This document shows, piece after piece, positions 47,102 to 57,589 of a stretch of DNA of 64,000 nucleotides (position 1 is its first letter; the number at the start of each line of letters is the position of its first letter). The DNA is taken from assembly GCF_001297775.1 (NCBI RefSeq), contig NZ_LIFX01000001.1:186001-250000 (forward strand), written 5' to 3'. A program made the position numbers and the translations under genes. The notes below the pieces were generated by a model that saw only the letters and a program-made list of their open reading frames with translations, was not told the origin of the DNA and did not search any database. This DNA comes from Trabulsiella odontotermitis. Its GTDB lineage: Bacteria > Pseudomonadota > Gammaproteobacteria > Enterobacterales > Enterobacteriaceae.

Positions 47102-47132
47102 AAAAACCCTCAGCCCCTGCGTACAGGGGCTG
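47102..47132 (-). terminator. Terminator downstream of selB
   Basis: Perfect hairpin CAGCCCCTG/CAGGGGCTG at 47111-47132, followed on the minus strand by GAGGGTTTTTG. It ends selAB transcription before the hicAB promoter. Confidence 0.8.
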
Positions 47133-47149
47133 GCGTTCATGATTGCGGT

Positions 47150-49003
47150 TTACTCGGTGCGGGTATCAGGAAATAACAGTGCATCGCGCAGCAGGTGATC
47201 GTTACCACGCCGACGGGTGAAGCCAATGCGGTCGAAATATTCGAGGATCTGAATAGCCAGTTTTCGCCCGACGTTGAGCGTGTCGCGAAAATCTGCGGCA
47301 CAGGTTGAGCCGCGTTGCTGATCCAGTTCGCGGATCATGCGCGCGAAGGTGACGATGCGATCGTTGCGGTAATAACGATCCTTGACGATCGCGGTAATCA
47401 TTCCTTGTTGCGCCGCCTGGCGCAGTACAGCGCGCATCAGCTGCTCGTCAGTGCTGGTTTGATGCGCCAGATCACGCACCCACCAGGGTTCGTCACCAAA
47501 GAGTGGCTGCGTTTTCTGCCAGATGGCCTGCTGCTCATCGGTAAATCCGGCTTTGTGATCCGGTAAATGCAGCCAGCCGTGATGGCTGCCGATAACCCCG
47601 CTGTCACGCATTTGCTCAATCAGCGTCAGTACCAGCGCTTCGTCTTCCATCGGCAGTGCGATGCGGCGCAGGCGTTCACGCCCTGGCCCCGGTTCATCAC
47701 GATGTTGTTCATGGTAGCGCGCCAGCGCCTCCAGCAGTTTACGCTGCCAGTTTGCCGCCAGTGGCGCGTTCAGCAGACTGCCGTTGGCCTGAATAAATCC
47801 CGGTTGCTGAACCAGCGCCTCCAGCCCCTCGCGGTTGCGCTGTCGCGCCCAGCCAAACGCCGTCAGACGAACGGCTTCGCGCTGCAAATGGACCTCCAGC
47901 GCTTGTGCATCATCCATTGCGGCGGCAAGGGCATTGAGCCATTGCAGGTAGTCCGGTTTACGCTTGCCGCGCTTTGGCGAGTTGAGCGTCACGACGCGAG
48001 CGCCCGCCAGCGTGGTGCGGGCGGAAATATCGCGCAGTACCAGCCGGTCGTTGTCGGCCAGCCACAGCGGTTTATCCAGCACCAGCTCCGCCAGGTTGTT
48101 CTCCAGCAGGGAAACGCGCCCGGTGATATGGCTCGCCGCATGGTGAATGTGCAGCGGTTGCCACTGCGTCAACGGCTGATGTCTGTTCAGCTCAACAATC
48201 ACCCGTTCGGTCGGATCCGGCGGCGTGTCTGACAGCAGCCAGTCGCCGCGCGTCAGATCTTCTTTTTGCACATCGCCGACAATGTTCAGCGCGATGCGCT
48301 GACCGCCGTGCGCCTGCTCAACAGGCTGATTCTGGGCATGCAACCCACGTACGCGCACCGGTTTGTTCACCCCGGTCAGCCACAGGGTATCGCCGACTTT
48401 TACATCGCCGGAAAACGCCGTGCCGGTGACCACCAGGCCCGCACCTTTAACGGTAAATGCCCGATCCGTCGCCAGGCGAAAACGCTGATGTTCAGGATGC
48501 GGCCGCGCCGGTAAACGGATCAGGTGGTCGCGCAGTACGTCAATACCACGCCCTTCAGTGGCTGCTGTTTCAAAAATCGTGACGTTATTGAAACCGAATT
48601 CGCGCAAAACGGTCGTGATATCGTGGCGAACTTCCGCGATTCTGGCCTCATCCACCCGATCAGCTTTGGTCAGGGCGACGGTCAGCGTTGGCTGCCCCGT
48701 CAGTTGTAAAATCGCCAGATGTTCACGGGTTTGCGCCATCACGCCATCGTCGCAGGCCACCACCAGCAGCGCGTGATCGATACCGCCGACACCTGCCAGC
48801 ATATTTGAGAGAAACTTTTCATGACCGGGCACATCGATAAACCCCAGCACGCGCCCGTCCGGCTGCGGCCAGTAGGCATAGCCGAGATCGATAGTCATCC
48901 CGCGTGATTTTTCTTCCGGCAGGCGATCGGCGTTCACGCCGGTAATCGCCTGAAGCAGCGTCGTTTTACCGTGGTCAACATGCCCGGCAGTGGCAATAAT
49001 CAT
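47150..49003 (-). CDS. selB: Selenocysteine-specific elongation factor SelB
   Basis: GTPase that delivers selenocysteyl-tRNA to UGA codons next to a SECIS hairpin. The 617-residue protein begins with the EF-Tu-like G domain (GHVDHGKT at 7-14; [13 protein letters not shown]). Two beta-barrels follow, and four C-terminal winged helices bind the SECIS RNA. Length is close to the E. coli protein (614). Its start overlaps the selA stop by 4 bases (ATGA), indicating coupling. Presence implies that the organism makes selenoproteins such as formate dehydrogenases. Confidence 0.97.
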   Translation of the reverse strand: MIIATAGHVDHGKTTLLQAITGVNADRLPEEKSRGMTIDLGYAYWPQPDGRVLGFIDVPGHEKFLSNMLAGVGGIDHALLVVACDDGVMAQTREHLAILQLTGQPTLTVALTKADRVDEARIAEVRHDITTVLREFGFNNVTIFETAATEGRGIDVLRDHLIRLPARPHPEHQRFRLATDRAFTVKGAGLVVTGTAFSGDVKVGDTLWLTGVNKPVRVRGLHAQNQPVEQAHGGQRIALNIVGDVQKEDLTRGDWLLSDTPPDPTERVIVELNRHQPLTQWQPLHIHHAASHITGRVSLLENNLAELVLDKPLWLADNDRLVLRDISARTTLAGARVVTLNSPKRGKRKPDYLQWLNALAAAMDDAQALEVHLQREAVRLTAFGWARQRNREGLEALVQQPGFIQANGSLLNAPLAANWQRKLLEALARYHEQHRDEPGPGRERLRRIALPMEDEALVLTLIEQMRDSGVIGSHHGWLHLPDHKAGFTDEQQAIWQKTQPLFGDEPWWVRDLAHQTSTDEQLMRAVLRQAAQQGMITAIVKDRYYRNDRIVTFARMIRELDQQRGSTCAADFRDTLNVGRKLAIQILEYFDRIGFTRRRGNDHLLRDALLFPDTRTE

Positions 49004-50388
49004 TTCAGTACCATCTCCAGAAAACGCGATTCATCCTCAAGGCAGCGCAGATCCAGCCACAAACTGCCCTCGCCGATGCGACCGATGATCGGTACGGGCA
49101 GCGCGCGCCACTGTGCTGCCAGCGCGTCCAGACGACTGCCGCGCCCGTCGCGTGGCGTGAAGGTCAGCGCCGCACCGGGTAAGCGATTGACCGGCAGCGA
49201 ACCACTACCAATCTGCGACTCGCAGGGCGCGAGCCGGACGTCAAATTCAGGGTATCTTTCGGTAATGGGCGACAACAGACGTTGTCCCTGCGCGAAAATA
49301 TCTTCCGCCGGACGGGTCAGCAAACGCAGCGTGGGCAGGGTTTCCCGCAGCTTTTCCGGGTGCAGATAGAGGCGTAGCGTGGCTTCCAGCGCCGCGAGGG
49401 TCATTTTATCGACGCGCAGCGCGCGCTTGAGCGGATGCTGTTGAATGCGCGCGATAAGCTCACGTTTGCCGACGATAATCCCCGCCTGCGGCCCGCCGAG
49501 CAGTTTATCGCCGGAAAAGCTGACCAGGCTGACGCCTGCGGCGATCATCTCCTGCGGCGTCGGCTCTTTCGGCAACCCGTACTGGCTGAGATCCACCAGC
49601 ATACCGCTGCCCAGATCCGCCACCACCGGGATATCAAGCTCACGACCGAGCTCAGCCAGCGCGGCCTCATCAACCGATTTGGTAAAACCTTCGATGCTGT
49701 AATTACTGGTGTGCACCTTCATCAGCAGCCCGGTATTTTCATTCACCGCGTTGCGGTAGTCCTTCGGGTGAGTGCGGTTGGTGGTGCCGATTTCATGCAG
49801 AATACAGCCCGCCTGGCGCATCACATCAGGAATACGAAACGCACCGCCAATCTCCACCAGCTCACCGCGGGAAACCACCACCTCTTTCCCCTGCGCCGTC
49901 GCTGCCAGCATCAGCAGCACGGCAGCGGCGTTGTTGTTCACAATGCAGGCGTCTTCCGCCCCGGTAATACGGCACAGCAGCGCCGCCAGCGCCCGATCAC
50001 GGTGTCCGCGCCCGGCACCGTCAAGATCGTACTCCAGCGTCACTGGAGAGCGCATTACCTGCGCGACCGCGTCAATGGCAGCCTCGGATTGCAGGGCGCG
50101 GCCAAGGTTGCTGTGCAGCACGGTGCCGCTCAGGTTAAAGACCGGGCGCAGCGCGGTTTGCTCATCCTGCGCCAGCCGTTCAGAGGCCGCCTGTAGCCAG
50201 TCGTCACACCAGTCGGGCAACACGTGATTTTCACCAATCGCCTCGCGCGCCTCATCAAGGAGCTGGCGCAAAATGTCCACCACCCGGCTGTGACCGAAAC
50301 GGGCAAGGAGCGGTGAAAACGTCGGATCGCGCAACAGGCGATCGGTAGCAGGAAGCTGGCTATAGAGAGAACGGTTTTCGGTTGTCAT
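49000..50388 (-). CDS. selA: L-seryl-tRNA(Sec) selenium transferase SelA
   Basis: PLP enzyme that converts seryl-tRNA(Sec) to selenocysteyl-tRNA(Sec) using selenophosphate; a homodecamer in E. coli. The 462-residue protein has the PLP lysine Lys295 in [14 protein letters not shown], the same position as in E. coli. The [12 protein letters not shown]-type and [14 protein letters not shown] segments are conserved. First gene of selAB, 98 bases downstream of yibF. Confidence 0.97.
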   Translation of the reverse strand: MTTENRSLYSQLPATDRLLRDPTFSPLLARFGHSRVVDILRQLLDEAREAIGENHVLPDWCDDWLQAASERLAQDEQTALRPVFNLSGTVLHSNLGRALQSEAAIDAVAQVMRSPVTLEYDLDGAGRGHRDRALAALLCRITGAEDACIVNNNAAAVLLMLAATAQGKEVVVSRGELVEIGGAFRIPDVMRQAGCILHEIGTTNRTHPKDYRNAVNENTGLLMKVHTSNYSIEGFTKSVDEAALAELGRELDIPVVADLGSGMLVDLSQYGLPKEPTPQEMIAAGVSLVSFSGDKLLGGPQAGIIVGKRELIARIQQHPLKRALRVDKMTLAALEATLRLYLHPEKLRETLPTLRLLTRPAEDIFAQGQRLLSPITERYPEFDVRLAPCESQIGSGSLPVNRLPGAALTFTPRDGRGSRLDALAAQWRALPVPIIGRIGEGSLWLDLRCLEDESRFLEMVLK

Positions 50389-50410
50389 GAAATGGCCTGG
50401 CTATGAGTTG

Positions 50411-50432
50411 CCCCCTCCCGACGGGAGAGGGG
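50411..50432. repeat. CCCTCTCC-type palindrome between yibF and selA
   Basis: CCCCCTCCCG and CGGGAGAGGGG form an imperfect inverted repeat. Similar GAGAGGG palindromes occur at 55073-55144 and 57336-57360, so this looks like a dispersed intergenic family. Confidence 0.55.
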
Positions 50433-50486
50433 TGTCGACATGCAGGGAATTGTACTGCGTGTTGGCTCAGACGGACATAATCGTTA

Positions 50487-51095
50487 TCAAGCCTTTGGCG
50501 GTTCGGTACGCGCAAAACTTTCGCGCTGGAACAGCGTTTCCACCAGTTTAACCAGATGGGGGCGCTGTGCAGACCAGCCCGGCGCCACATGCCGGAAATT
50601 AAGATAACTGATGGCGCAGGCTGTCGCGATCGTCGCCAGATTCACCTCGTCAGCCTTCAGCGTGCCGTTGGCGGCGTAGCTTTCCAGCATATCAAGGCTG
50701 CGGTTGATTTTTTCGCGCTGGCGAACCATTTCATTTTCCGATTGCTGCGCGACCGGGCGGGCCAGCTCGCGTACCGCCACCAGCCCGGCGTCCATCACGC
50801 CATCGGCCAGCGCTTCCAGCTGGCGCATCTGCAGCGCCGCTTTCGCTTCGCGCGGCACCATCGCCGGGGCAATATTCAGTAGCTCAATGTACTGCGCGAT
50901 GATCGGCGAGTCGTACCAGCATTCGCCGTCATCCGTCACCAGCGCCGGGACTTTGCCCAGCGGGTTGTACTTTGCCACGCCGTTGACGTCGTTGTAGGGC
51001 ATTTCATTGATAAATTCGAAGGCAATCCCTTTTTCCAACAGGATCACCGAAATTTTGCGCACGAATGGGCTGGTATAGCTGCCGATCAGTTTCAT
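50487..51095 (-). CDS. yibF: Glutathione S-transferase-like protein YibF
   Basis: A 202-residue GST homologue, the E. coli length. The N-terminal thioredoxin-like domain ([20 protein letters not shown]) contains the putative active-site Ser in [26 protein letters not shown] binds glutathione in the family. The C-terminal all-helical domain ends around [20 protein letters not shown]. Substrate unknown. In K-12 the rhsA locus lies between yibF and yibH; here they are 60 bases apart. Confidence 0.93.
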   Translation of the reverse strand: MKLIGSYTSPFVRKISVILLEKGIAFEFINEMPYNDVNGVAKYNPLGKVPALVTDDGECWYDSPIIAQYIELLNIAPAMVPREAKAALQMRQLEALADGVMDAGLVAVRELARPVAQQSENEMVRQREKINRSLDMLESYAANGTLKADEVNLATIATACAISYLNFRHVAPGWSAQRPHLVKLVETLFQRESFARTEPPKA

Positions 51096-51155
51096 CGTCT
51101 GGTCCTTGTCGCCAACAAAAAAACAAGTATGACCCAGACAACTTAAAAAAACAGG

Positions 51156-52292
51156 TTAATGATCGAGATACAGATAATGCATCCAGCTGGTCATGCGCAG
51201 TAATACCTTACGCATCACCGAAACATGGCTGAAGTGGTCAGAATAGACAGCGACCTGCGCAAAAATGCCATCCGGCAGCGCATCTACGTCGGCGGCGGGC
51301 GCCAGTTCAATCAGGGCGATCACCCCATCGCTGCCGGGAACGATATTCAACGACTGCAACGTCCCCTGTGCCTGATACGATCCGCCAGGCACCACCGGCA
51401 GAATACTGGTTAGCTTGCCACTAAACACCTGCCCCGGCAGCGCATTAAAGACCACTTCGGCGTCGTCGCCCGGTTCCAGGCGCAGCAGCGAGTTCTGGCG
51501 AAACTGCGCCACAATCTGCCGTTTTTGTTCCGGGATAAACACCATGACAGGCCGCAGCGGTAACGCCGCCGCGTAAGTGCCGGGACGAATTAATACCTGC
51601 GTGGCATAACCATTGCTCGGCGCGCGTACCACGGTTTGCTCAAGGTTATAGCGCGCTTCGGCCAGTTGCGCGCGCAGGCTGGCGATCTGCGACTGCTCGC
51701 CATTGAGTACGCTATCCAGCTGGCTTTTGACCTGTGCCTGCTCCGCCATCGAGGATTTGACCATCGCATCCTGCGCCAGGTAGTTTTGCCGCGCGTTATC
51801 GATATCGCTTTCCGAAAAGGGGTTAACTCGCGCCTGACTGCCTTTCAGATAGCGCTGATAATCTTTGTACAACCGGTCGCGTTCGGCGCTCACACGCTGC
51901 GTATTGGCGACAGCCTCATTGAGCTGTCCTTTCATGGTGTCCACGTTGTGTACAGCGGTAACCAGATCAGCTTCCAGACGATTCACCCGCGCCTGATAAC
52001 GCGTGGCATCGATTCTGAATAACACCTCACCTTTTTTAATTAAGGTATTTTGTTTATTGGTCACTTCGCTCACCACGCCAGTGACCTGCGGCGTAATGGG
52101 AATGGAGATGACCGCTTTTTGCGCCTGAAATGTGTACGGGTGATTGTAGTTCATTAATAATATAAGCCCGCTAACGATAAACACGCCGCCCAGCGCCGCG
52201 GTGGGGACGGTCCATTTATTTACCGGGATTTTGAATATTTTAAATATCGCCCAGGCCAGCGCGACGTAGGTCAGGATAATGAGTAAATCCAT
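51156..52292 (-). CDS. yibH: HlyD-type membrane fusion protein YibH
   Basis: A 378-residue inner-membrane-anchored periplasmic adaptor. It has two hydrophobic segments near the N-terminus (about 3-20 and 29-48). A lipoyl/barrel-sandwich domain ([24 protein letters not shown]) is split by a long coiled-coil hairpin (about 100-210). The second lipoyl half is [20 protein letters not shown]. Such proteins usually partner an exporter; none is adjacent except the small YibI. The transported compound is unknown. Confidence 0.92.
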   Translation of the reverse strand: MDLLIILTYVALAWAIFKIFKIPVNKWTVPTAALGGVFIVSGLILLMNYNHPYTFQAQKAVISIPITPQVTGVVSEVTNKQNTLIKKGEVLFRIDATRYQARVNRLEADLVTAVHNVDTMKGQLNEAVANTQRVSAERDRLYKDYQRYLKGSQARVNPFSESDIDNARQNYLAQDAMVKSSMAEQAQVKSQLDSVLNGEQSQIASLRAQLAEARYNLEQTVVRAPSNGYATQVLIRPGTYAAALPLRPVMVFIPEQKRQIVAQFRQNSLLRLEPGDDAEVVFNALPGQVFSGKLTSILPVVPGGSYQAQGTLQSLNIVPGSDGVIALIELAPAADVDALPDGIFAQVAVYSDHFSHVSVMRKVLLRMTSWMHYLYLDH

Positions 52293-52297
52293 GGCAT

Positions 52298-52621
52298 TTA
52301 CTCCTCAGGCGAAGGCGGCGCGTCAGCCAGTTTCTGTTCAAGTTCAGCAACACGGTGCTGTAGCTGAACAAAGGCATCATGCTGATTTTGCATGCCCCAG
52401 CCGCGTTCCGGGCGATACAGCGTGGCCCAGATCCATAAAAACGGCCAGATAACATGCAGGGTAAAAAGGCTCACCCAACCCGCGACGTGAATAGCATCGG
52501 CATGAGGATGATTACGGGATTTTGCGATCAGGTAGGGAATATCGTGAAGAATGATTATCCCGTAAAAGATCACCAGAAAAACGAAAATAAGCACACCCAA
52601 CGCGAAATAATTAAGAAACAT
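52298..52621 (-). CDS. yibI: Small inner-membrane protein YibI (DUF3302)
   Basis: A 107-residue membrane protein with two hydrophobic segments (about 4-26 and 46-66). The C-terminus is short and charged, coiled-coil-like ([18 protein letters not shown] type). It lies 5 bases upstream of yibH and in the same operon, as in E. coli, and probably assembles with it. No enzymatic motif. Slightly shorter than the E. coli protein as I recall it. Confidence 0.88.
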   Translation of the reverse strand: MFLNYFALGVLIFVFLVIFYGIIILHDIPYLIAKSRNHPHADAIHVAGWVSLFTLHVIWPFLWIWATLYRPERGWGMQNQHDAFVQLQHRVAELEQKLADAPPSPEE

Positions 52622-52832
52622 AGTTGCCTCGAAATTAAGCTATGCCCGTCGGCACCCGGATGGCTAAAAAAAGGGTGTTATCTGGAAAATAATAGCAATG
52701 CGTAAAACGCGCCATACCTCCAGGTGATTACTGTCGCAATTTGAAAAATTGTTGCTGAGTTACATCTTTAACCGACGCACAAAACAGAATTTGCGGATGA
52801 TCACAGGTGGATAATTCCTGGTCAAAATATTT

Positions 52833-53009
52833 TGTGATGTTAATCACATATTCATAACAAAGAGCGATGCCTGAAAGGTGATGAATATCACATTTTAAGC
52901 CGTTTTCAGTCAATTTCTGTCCCGTTGTATTTTTTTTACACACTGAATATGTGATCACAGTCACGCTAAAACATCCTTATAACCCTATATTAACGTGACT
53001 TAGATCACA
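52833..53009. promoter_or_regulatory. Cluster of four CRP sites upstream of mtlA
   Basis: The 530-base gap before mtlA contains four good CRP matches. TGTGA-N6-TCACA is perfect at 52833-52848. One mismatch each is seen at 52877-52892 (GGTGA/TCACA), 52950-52965 (TGTGA/TCACG) and 52994-53009 (CGTGA/TCACA). A fifth, poor match ends at 52805. E. coli mtlA is also known for multiple CRP sites. The leader from about 53020 to 53152 is long; in E. coli the antisense RNA MtlS overlaps this leader, which I could not confirm. The part from 52622 to 52832 shows nothing else clear. Confidence 0.85.
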
Positions 53010-53152
53010 TCACAGGGCGTTCGCTGGACAGTTGAACGATTCAGTGCCAGATTTCGCACTATCAACAGGGTCCGGTGCCTCATGCCGCTACATTAACAAC
53101 AAACCTCGGGCTTCAAGCCTGCGCGACAGCAAACATAAGAAGGGGTGTTTTT

Positions 53153-55060
53153 ATGTCATCCGATATCAAGATCAAGGTGCAAAGCTTTGGTCGATTCCTC
53201 AGCAATATGGTGATGCCAAATATCGGCGCGTTTATCGCGTGGGGTATTATCACCGCATTATTTATTCCAACAGGGTGGTTGCCTAACGAAACACTGGCGA
53301 AGCTGGTTGGTCCGATGATCACCTATCTTCTGCCGCTGCTGATCGGTTTCACCGGCGGTCGTCTGGTGGGTGGCGATCGTGGCGGTGTGGTTGGTGCTAT
53401 CACTACCATGGGCGTTATCGTCGGTGCTGATATGCCGATGTTCCTTGGTGCGATGATCGCCGGTCCGCTGGGCGGCTGGGCGATTAAACACTTTGATAAC
53501 TGGGTCGACGGTAAGATCAAATCCGGTTTCGAAATGCTGGTGAATAACTTCTCCGCTGGCATCATCGGTATGATCCTCGCGATTCTGGCGTTCCTCGGCA
53601 TTGGTCCGGCCGTTGAAGTGCTGTCCAAAATCCTGGCAGCGGGCGTTAACTTCATGGTTGCGCACGAAATGCTGCCGCTGGCGTCTATCTTTGTTGAACC
53701 GGCGAAAATCCTGTTCCTCAACAACGCCATCAACCACGGTATCTTCTCACCGTTGGGCATCCAGCAGTCTCACGACCTCGGCAAATCTATCTTCTTCCTG
53801 ATTGAAGCGAACCCGGGTCCGGGGATGGGCGTCCTGATGGCGTACATGTTCTTCGGTCGTGGTAGCGCCAAACAGTCTGCTGGCGGCGCGGCTATCATCC
53901 ACTTCCTGGGTGGTATCCACGAAATCTACTTCCCGTATGTGCTGATGAACCCGCGTCTGATCCTCGCCGTTATCCTCGGTGGTATGACTGGCGTGTTCAC
54001 CCTGAGCGTGCTGAACGGTGGTCTGGTGTCTCCGGCTTCCCCGGGCTCCATCCTGGCCGTACTGGCCATGACGCCGAAAGGTGCCTATTTCGCGAACATT
54101 ACGGCGATTGTCGCTGCGATGGCGGTCTCCTTCGTGATCTCTTCTATTCTGCTGAAAACCAGCAAAGTGAAAGACGACGAAGACCTGCAGGAAGCGACCC
54201 GTCGTATCCACGAAATGAAATCAGAGTCTAAAGGCGCAACCCCGCTGTCCGCAGGTGATGTGACTAACGACCTGAGCCACGTGCGCAAAATCATCGTTGC
54301 CTGTGATGCCGGTATGGGTTCCAGCGCAATGGGTGCAGGCGTGCTGCGTAAGAAAGTGCAGGATGCGGGTCTGACCAACATCTCTGTGACCAACAGCGCG
54401 ATTAACAGTCTGCCGCCGGATGTTGACCTGGTCATCACGCACCGTGATCTGACTGAGCGCGCGATGCGTCAGGTGCCTCAGGCACAGCATATTTCGCTGA
54501 CCAACTTCCTCGACAGTGGCTTGTATACCAGCCTGACCGAGCGTCTGGTCGCAGCGCAACGCCACTCGGACAACGACGTAAAGGTCCGCAGCAGCCTCAA
54601 GGACAGTTTTGAGGCTGCCGACACCAATCTGTTTAAACTGGGCGCGGAAAACATTTTCCTCGGCCGCACAGCGTCAAACAAAGAAGAAGCCATCCGTTTC
54701 GCCGGTGAGCAACTGGTGAAAGGCGGCTACGTTGAACCGGAATATGTGGAAGCGATGCTGGATCGCGAAAAACTGACCCCGACGTATCTGGGTGAGTCTA
54801 TCGCGGTACCGCACGGCACCGTTGAAGCGAAAGACCGCGTTCTGAAGACCGGCGTGGTATTCTGTCAGTACCCGGAAGGTGTTCGCTTCGGTGAAGAGGA
54901 AAGCGACATCGCCCGCCTGGTTATCGGCATCGCGGCACGTAACAACGAGCATATTCAGGTTATTACCAGCCTGACCAACGCTCTGGATGATGAATCCATC
55001 ATCGAGCGTCTGGCTCACACCACCAGCGTTGAAGAAGTGCTGGCGCTGCTGAACAAGTAA
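53153..55060 (+). CDS. mtlA: Mannitol-specific PTS enzyme IICBA
   Basis: Imports D-mannitol and phosphorylates it to mannitol 1-phosphate. The 635-residue protein contains membrane IIC (about 1-340, with the GGIHEIYFPYVL motif), IIB with phosphocysteine Cys384 (VACDAGMGSSAMG), and IIA with phosphohistidine His554 (VPHGT). Both residues have the E. coli numbering. I use ATG 53153; the frame upstream to 53075 runs into the leader. First gene of mtlADR. Confidence 0.98.
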   Translation: MSSDIKIKVQSFGRFLSNMVMPNIGAFIAWGIITALFIPTGWLPNETLAKLVGPMITYLLPLLIGFTGGRLVGGDRGGVVGAITTMGVIVGADMPMFLGAMIAGPLGGWAIKHFDNWVDGKIKSGFEMLVNNFSAGIIGMILAILAFLGIGPAVEVLSKILAAGVNFMVAHEMLPLASIFVEPAKILFLNNAINHGIFSPLGIQQSHDLGKSIFFLIEANPGPGMGVLMAYMFFGRGSAKQSAGGAAIIHFLGGIHEIYFPYVLMNPRLILAVILGGMTGVFTLSVLNGGLVSPASPGSILAVLAMTPKGAYFANITAIVAAMAVSFVISSILLKTSKVKDDEDLQEATRRIHEMKSESKGATPLSAGDVTNDLSHVRKIIVACDAGMGSSAMGAGVLRKKVQDAGLTNISVTNSAINSLPPDVDLVITHRDLTERAMRQVPQAQHISLTNFLDSGLYTSLTERLVAAQRHSDNDVKVRSSLKDSFEAADTNLFKLGAENIFLGRTASNKEEAIRFAGEQLVKGGYVEPEYVEAMLDREKLTPTYLGESIAVPHGTVEAKDRVLKTGVVFCQYPEGVRFGEEESDIARLVIGIAARNNEHIQVITSLTNALDDESIIERLAHTTSVEEVLALLNK

Positions 55061-55072
55061 GTTCCGTTCCCT

Positions 55073-55144
55073 CCCTCTCCCCATCGGGGAGAGGGCTAGG
55101 GTGAGGGAATAATTCCTGTGATTCCTCACCCCAGCCCTCTCGGG
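55073..55144. repeat. Large imperfect palindrome between mtlA and mtlD
   Basis: CCCTCTCCCC/GGGGAGAGGG forms an inner hairpin. AGGGTGAGGAAT-type and ATTCCTCACCCC sequences, with AGCCCTCTCGGG, fold back around it, so the whole 72 bases can form a branched structure. It sits inside the mtlADR transcript and is a common type of enterobacterial intergenic repeat. Possible roles are mRNA stability or differential expression. Confidence 0.7.
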
Positions 55145-55170
55145 AAAAAACATTGATGAAGGTTAACACT

Positions 55171-56319
55171 ATGAAAGCATTACACTTTGGCGCAGGTAAT
55201 ATCGGACGCGGCTTTATCGGCAAACTGCTGGCGGATGCTGGCGTGACGCTGACGTTCGCCGATGTGAACCAGGTGGTTCTCGACGCCCTGAATGCCCGTC
55301 ATAGCTATCAGGTTCATGTGGTCGGTGAAAACGAACAGGTGGATACCGTGTCCGGCGTTAATGCCGTCAGCAGCATCGGCGACGACGTCGTTGAGTTGAT
55401 CGCCAGTGTTGATCTGGTCACCACCGCGGTTGGCCCTGTTGTGCTTGAGCGCATCGCGCCTGCCATCGCTAAAGGTCTTACTAAGCGTAAAGCGCAAGGC
55501 GTCAACACACCGCTGAACATCATCGCCTGTGAAAATATGGTGCGCGGCACCACGCAGTTGAAAGGCCACGTGATGAACGCGCTGGCTGACGCGGATAAAT
55601 CCTGGGTCGACGCGCATGTTGGCTTTGTGGATTCCGCTGTCGACCGCATCGTTCCGCCTTCCGCTTCCGCGACCAACGACCCGCTGGAAGTGACGGTAGA
55701 AACGTTCAGCGAGTGGATCGTCGACCAGACGCAGTTCAAAGGCGCGCTGCCGGATATTCCGGGAATGGAATTAACTGATAACCTGATGGCATTTGTCGAA
55801 CGTAAGCTCTTCACGCTGAACACCGGTCATGCTATAACCGCGTACCTCGGACAGCAGACGGGTCATCAGACGATCCGTGATGCGATTCTCGACGAGAAAA
55901 TCCGCGCAGTGGTAAAAGGGGCGATGGAAGAAAGCGGTGCGGTTCTGATCAAACGTTATGGTTTCGATCCCGCAAAACATGCTGCTTACATTCAGAAAAT
56001 CCTCGGCCGTTTTGAGAACCCTTACCTGAAAGACGACGTTGAACGCGTTGGTCGCCAGCCGCTGCGTAAACTGAGCGCGGGCGATCGTCTGATCAAACCG
56101 CTGCTGGGGACGCTGGAATACGGTCTGCCGCACGCTAACCTGGTCAAAGGGATCGCCGCGGCGATGCACTACCGCAGTTCGCAGGATCCGCAGGCGCAGG
56201 AACTGGCTCAGCTCATCGATGATAAAGGTCCACAGGCCGCGCTGGCTCAGGTCTCCGGGCTTGACGCAAACAGCGACGTGGTGGCGGAGGCGGTTAACGC
56301 TTATAACGCGACCAAATGA
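55171..56319 (+). CDS. mtlD: Mannitol-1-phosphate 5-dehydrogenase
   Basis: NAD-dependent oxidation of mannitol 1-phosphate to fructose 6-phosphate. The 382 residues match E. coli from [20 protein letters not shown], with the NAD-binding GAGNIGRG at 7-14. The polyol-dehydrogenase segment [20 protein letters not shown] contains the catalytic lysine of this family. GAAGG supports ATG 55171 rather than 55153. It overlaps mtlR by 4 bases. Confidence 0.98.
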   Translation: MKALHFGAGNIGRGFIGKLLADAGVTLTFADVNQVVLDALNARHSYQVHVVGENEQVDTVSGVNAVSSIGDDVVELIASVDLVTTAVGPVVLERIAPAIAKGLTKRKAQGVNTPLNIIACENMVRGTTQLKGHVMNALADADKSWVDAHVGFVDSAVDRIVPPSASATNDPLEVTVETFSEWIVDQTQFKGALPDIPGMELTDNLMAFVERKLFTLNTGHAITAYLGQQTGHQTIRDAILDEKIRAVVKGAMEESGAVLIKRYGFDPAKHAAYIQKILGRFENPYLKDDVERVGRQPLRKLSAGDRLIKPLLGTLEYGLPHANLVKGIAAAMHYRSSQDPQAQELAQLIDDKGPQAALAQVSGLDANSDVVAEAVNAYNATK

Positions 56320-56906
56320 GAGTGGAACTGGCGCGGAGGCTTCCGCGCCCATTGATAAAGTTGTCAGATATGCAGGCAATAATGGAAGAAACGCAGGCCT
56401 TTGAAAACCGTGTGCTTGAGCGTCTGAATGCTGGCAAAACCGTAAGAAGCTTCCTGATCACCGCCGTCGACCTTCTGACAGAAGCGGTAAATATCCTGGT
56501 GCTTCAGGTGTTCCGCAAAGACGACTATGCGGTGAAATATGCAGTGGAACCGTTGCTGGACGGCGACGGGCCGCTGGGCGATTTGTCTGTGCGCCTGAAA
56601 CTTATCTACGGCCTCGGGGTGATTAGCCGCGCGGAATACGAAGACGCTGAACTGTTGATGGCGTTGCGCGAAGAGCTGAACCACGACGGTAGCGACTACG
56701 TATTTACCGACGATGAAATTCTCGGCCCGTTTGGCGAACTCCACTGCGTCGCCGCCCTGCCTCCTGTTCCGCAGTTTGATAACAGTGATGCCGACCTGCT
56801 GGCGATGCAAAAGCAACGTTATCAGCAGGTTGTACGTTCAACCATGGTGTTATCCCTGACCGAGCTGATTTCCCGCATCAGCTTAAAAAAGGCGTTTCAG
56901 AAGTAA
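56316..56906 (+). CDS. mtlR: Mannitol operon repressor MtlR
   Basis: A 196-residue all-helical regulator that lowers mtl expression in E. coli although it has no classical DNA-binding motif. From residue about 18 the sequence is strongly conserved ([40 protein letters not shown]). The first 17 residues ([16 protein letters not shown]) differ from the E. coli N-terminus. The start overlaps the mtlD stop (ATGA). A later start at ATG 56370 is possible. A small hairpin GCGGAGG/CTTCCGC lies in the 5' part. Confidence 0.92.
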   Translation: MRVELARRLPRPLIKLSDMQAIMEETQAFENRVLERLNAGKTVRSFLITAVDLLTEAVNILVLQVFRKDDYAVKYAVEPLLDGDGPLGDLSVRLKLIYGLGVISRAEYEDAELLMALREELNHDGSDYVFTDDEILGPFGELHCVAALPPVPQFDNSDADLLAMQKQRYQQVVRSTMVLSLTELISRISLKKAFQK

Positions 56907-56963
56907 CCCTGCGCACAATCGTGTATCCTTTCCGCTATTCCCCCGTATTTAGAGCTATTTGTT

Positions 56964-57326
56964 ATGAAAGAAGTCGAAAAGAACGAAATCAAGCGTCTGA
57001 GCGATCGCCTTGATGCTATCCGCCACCAGCAAGCCGATATCTCGCTGGTCGATGGCGCAGAAAAGTATGCCGAACTGGAAAAAGAGAAAGCCACGCTGGA
57101 AACGGAAATCGCCCGTCTGCGTGGCGTTCACAGCGAAAAGCTGAGCAAAGAAGCGCAAAAGCTGACGCAAATGCCGTTCCGCCGCGCCATTACCAAAAAA
57201 GAGCAGGCCGACATGGGCAAACTGAAAAAGAGCGTCAGGGGTCTGGTCGTCGTTCACCCGATGACCGCCCTGGGCCGCGAAATGGGTCTCAAAGAAATGA
57301 CCGGTTTCGCTAAAACCGAGTTTTGA
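56964..57326 (+). CDS. yibL: Ribosome-associated protein YibL
   Basis: A 120-residue highly charged protein matching E. coli YibL. The N-terminal half is a coiled coil (about 1-60, [20 protein letters not shown]), followed by a basic conserved C-terminus ([20 protein letters not shown]). E. coli YibL has been found with ribosomes. Its role is unclear. It is expressed from its own promoter after mtlR, 57 bases away. Confidence 0.92.
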   Translation: MKEVEKNEIKRLSDRLDAIRHQQADISLVDGAEKYAELEKEKATLETEIARLRGVHSEKLSKEAQKLTQMPFRRAITKKEQADMGKLKKSVRGLVVVHPMTALGREMGLKEMTGFAKTEF

Positions 57327-57335
57327 TAGCCCACG

Positions 57336-57360
57336 TTCCCTCTCCGCAACGGAGAGGGAA
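57336..57360. repeat. 11-bp perfect palindrome after yibL
   Basis: TTCCCTCTCCG and CGGAGAGGGAA pair around CAA. It may act as a terminator for yibL (AAAACCC follows, no T-tract on the plus strand). Same family as 50411-50432 and 55073-55144. Confidence 0.7.
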
Positions 57361-57375
57361 AACCCAATCCTATCT

Positions 57376-57392
57376 GATTGGCCCAACCAATC
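57376..57392. promoter_or_regulatory. Probable LldR operator (O1-like) upstream of lldP
   Basis: GATTGGCCCAACCAATC is a 17-bp palindrome with TTGG/CCAA half-sites, the type bound by the GntR/FadR-family regulators LldR and PdhR. It lies 198 bases before the lldP start. E. coli lldPRD is controlled from two such operators. A poorer second match, CTGGCAGGGCCAC near 57498, could be O2. Confidence 0.65.
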
Positions 57393-57589
57393 CGACTTAA
57401 ACCCCGCCAGCGGTTCACAATTTCACCATTTTCCATTACATTCACATTGCCAGTAAATAACATTTAGTTAACCATTCGTTGTCATTACCCCTACAACAGA
57501 CAACTGGCAGGGCCACTTTTACAAACATCGCAACGCTGATAATGGGCGCAGACTCACAGCGGTTTTGTTCCGGCCCCCTGGAGACCTGC

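Noticed and set aside
52728-52964. 78-residue minus-strand open frame upstream of mtlA
   Set aside because: It runs through three CRP sites of the mtlA control region, has no ribosome site and no recognisable domain.
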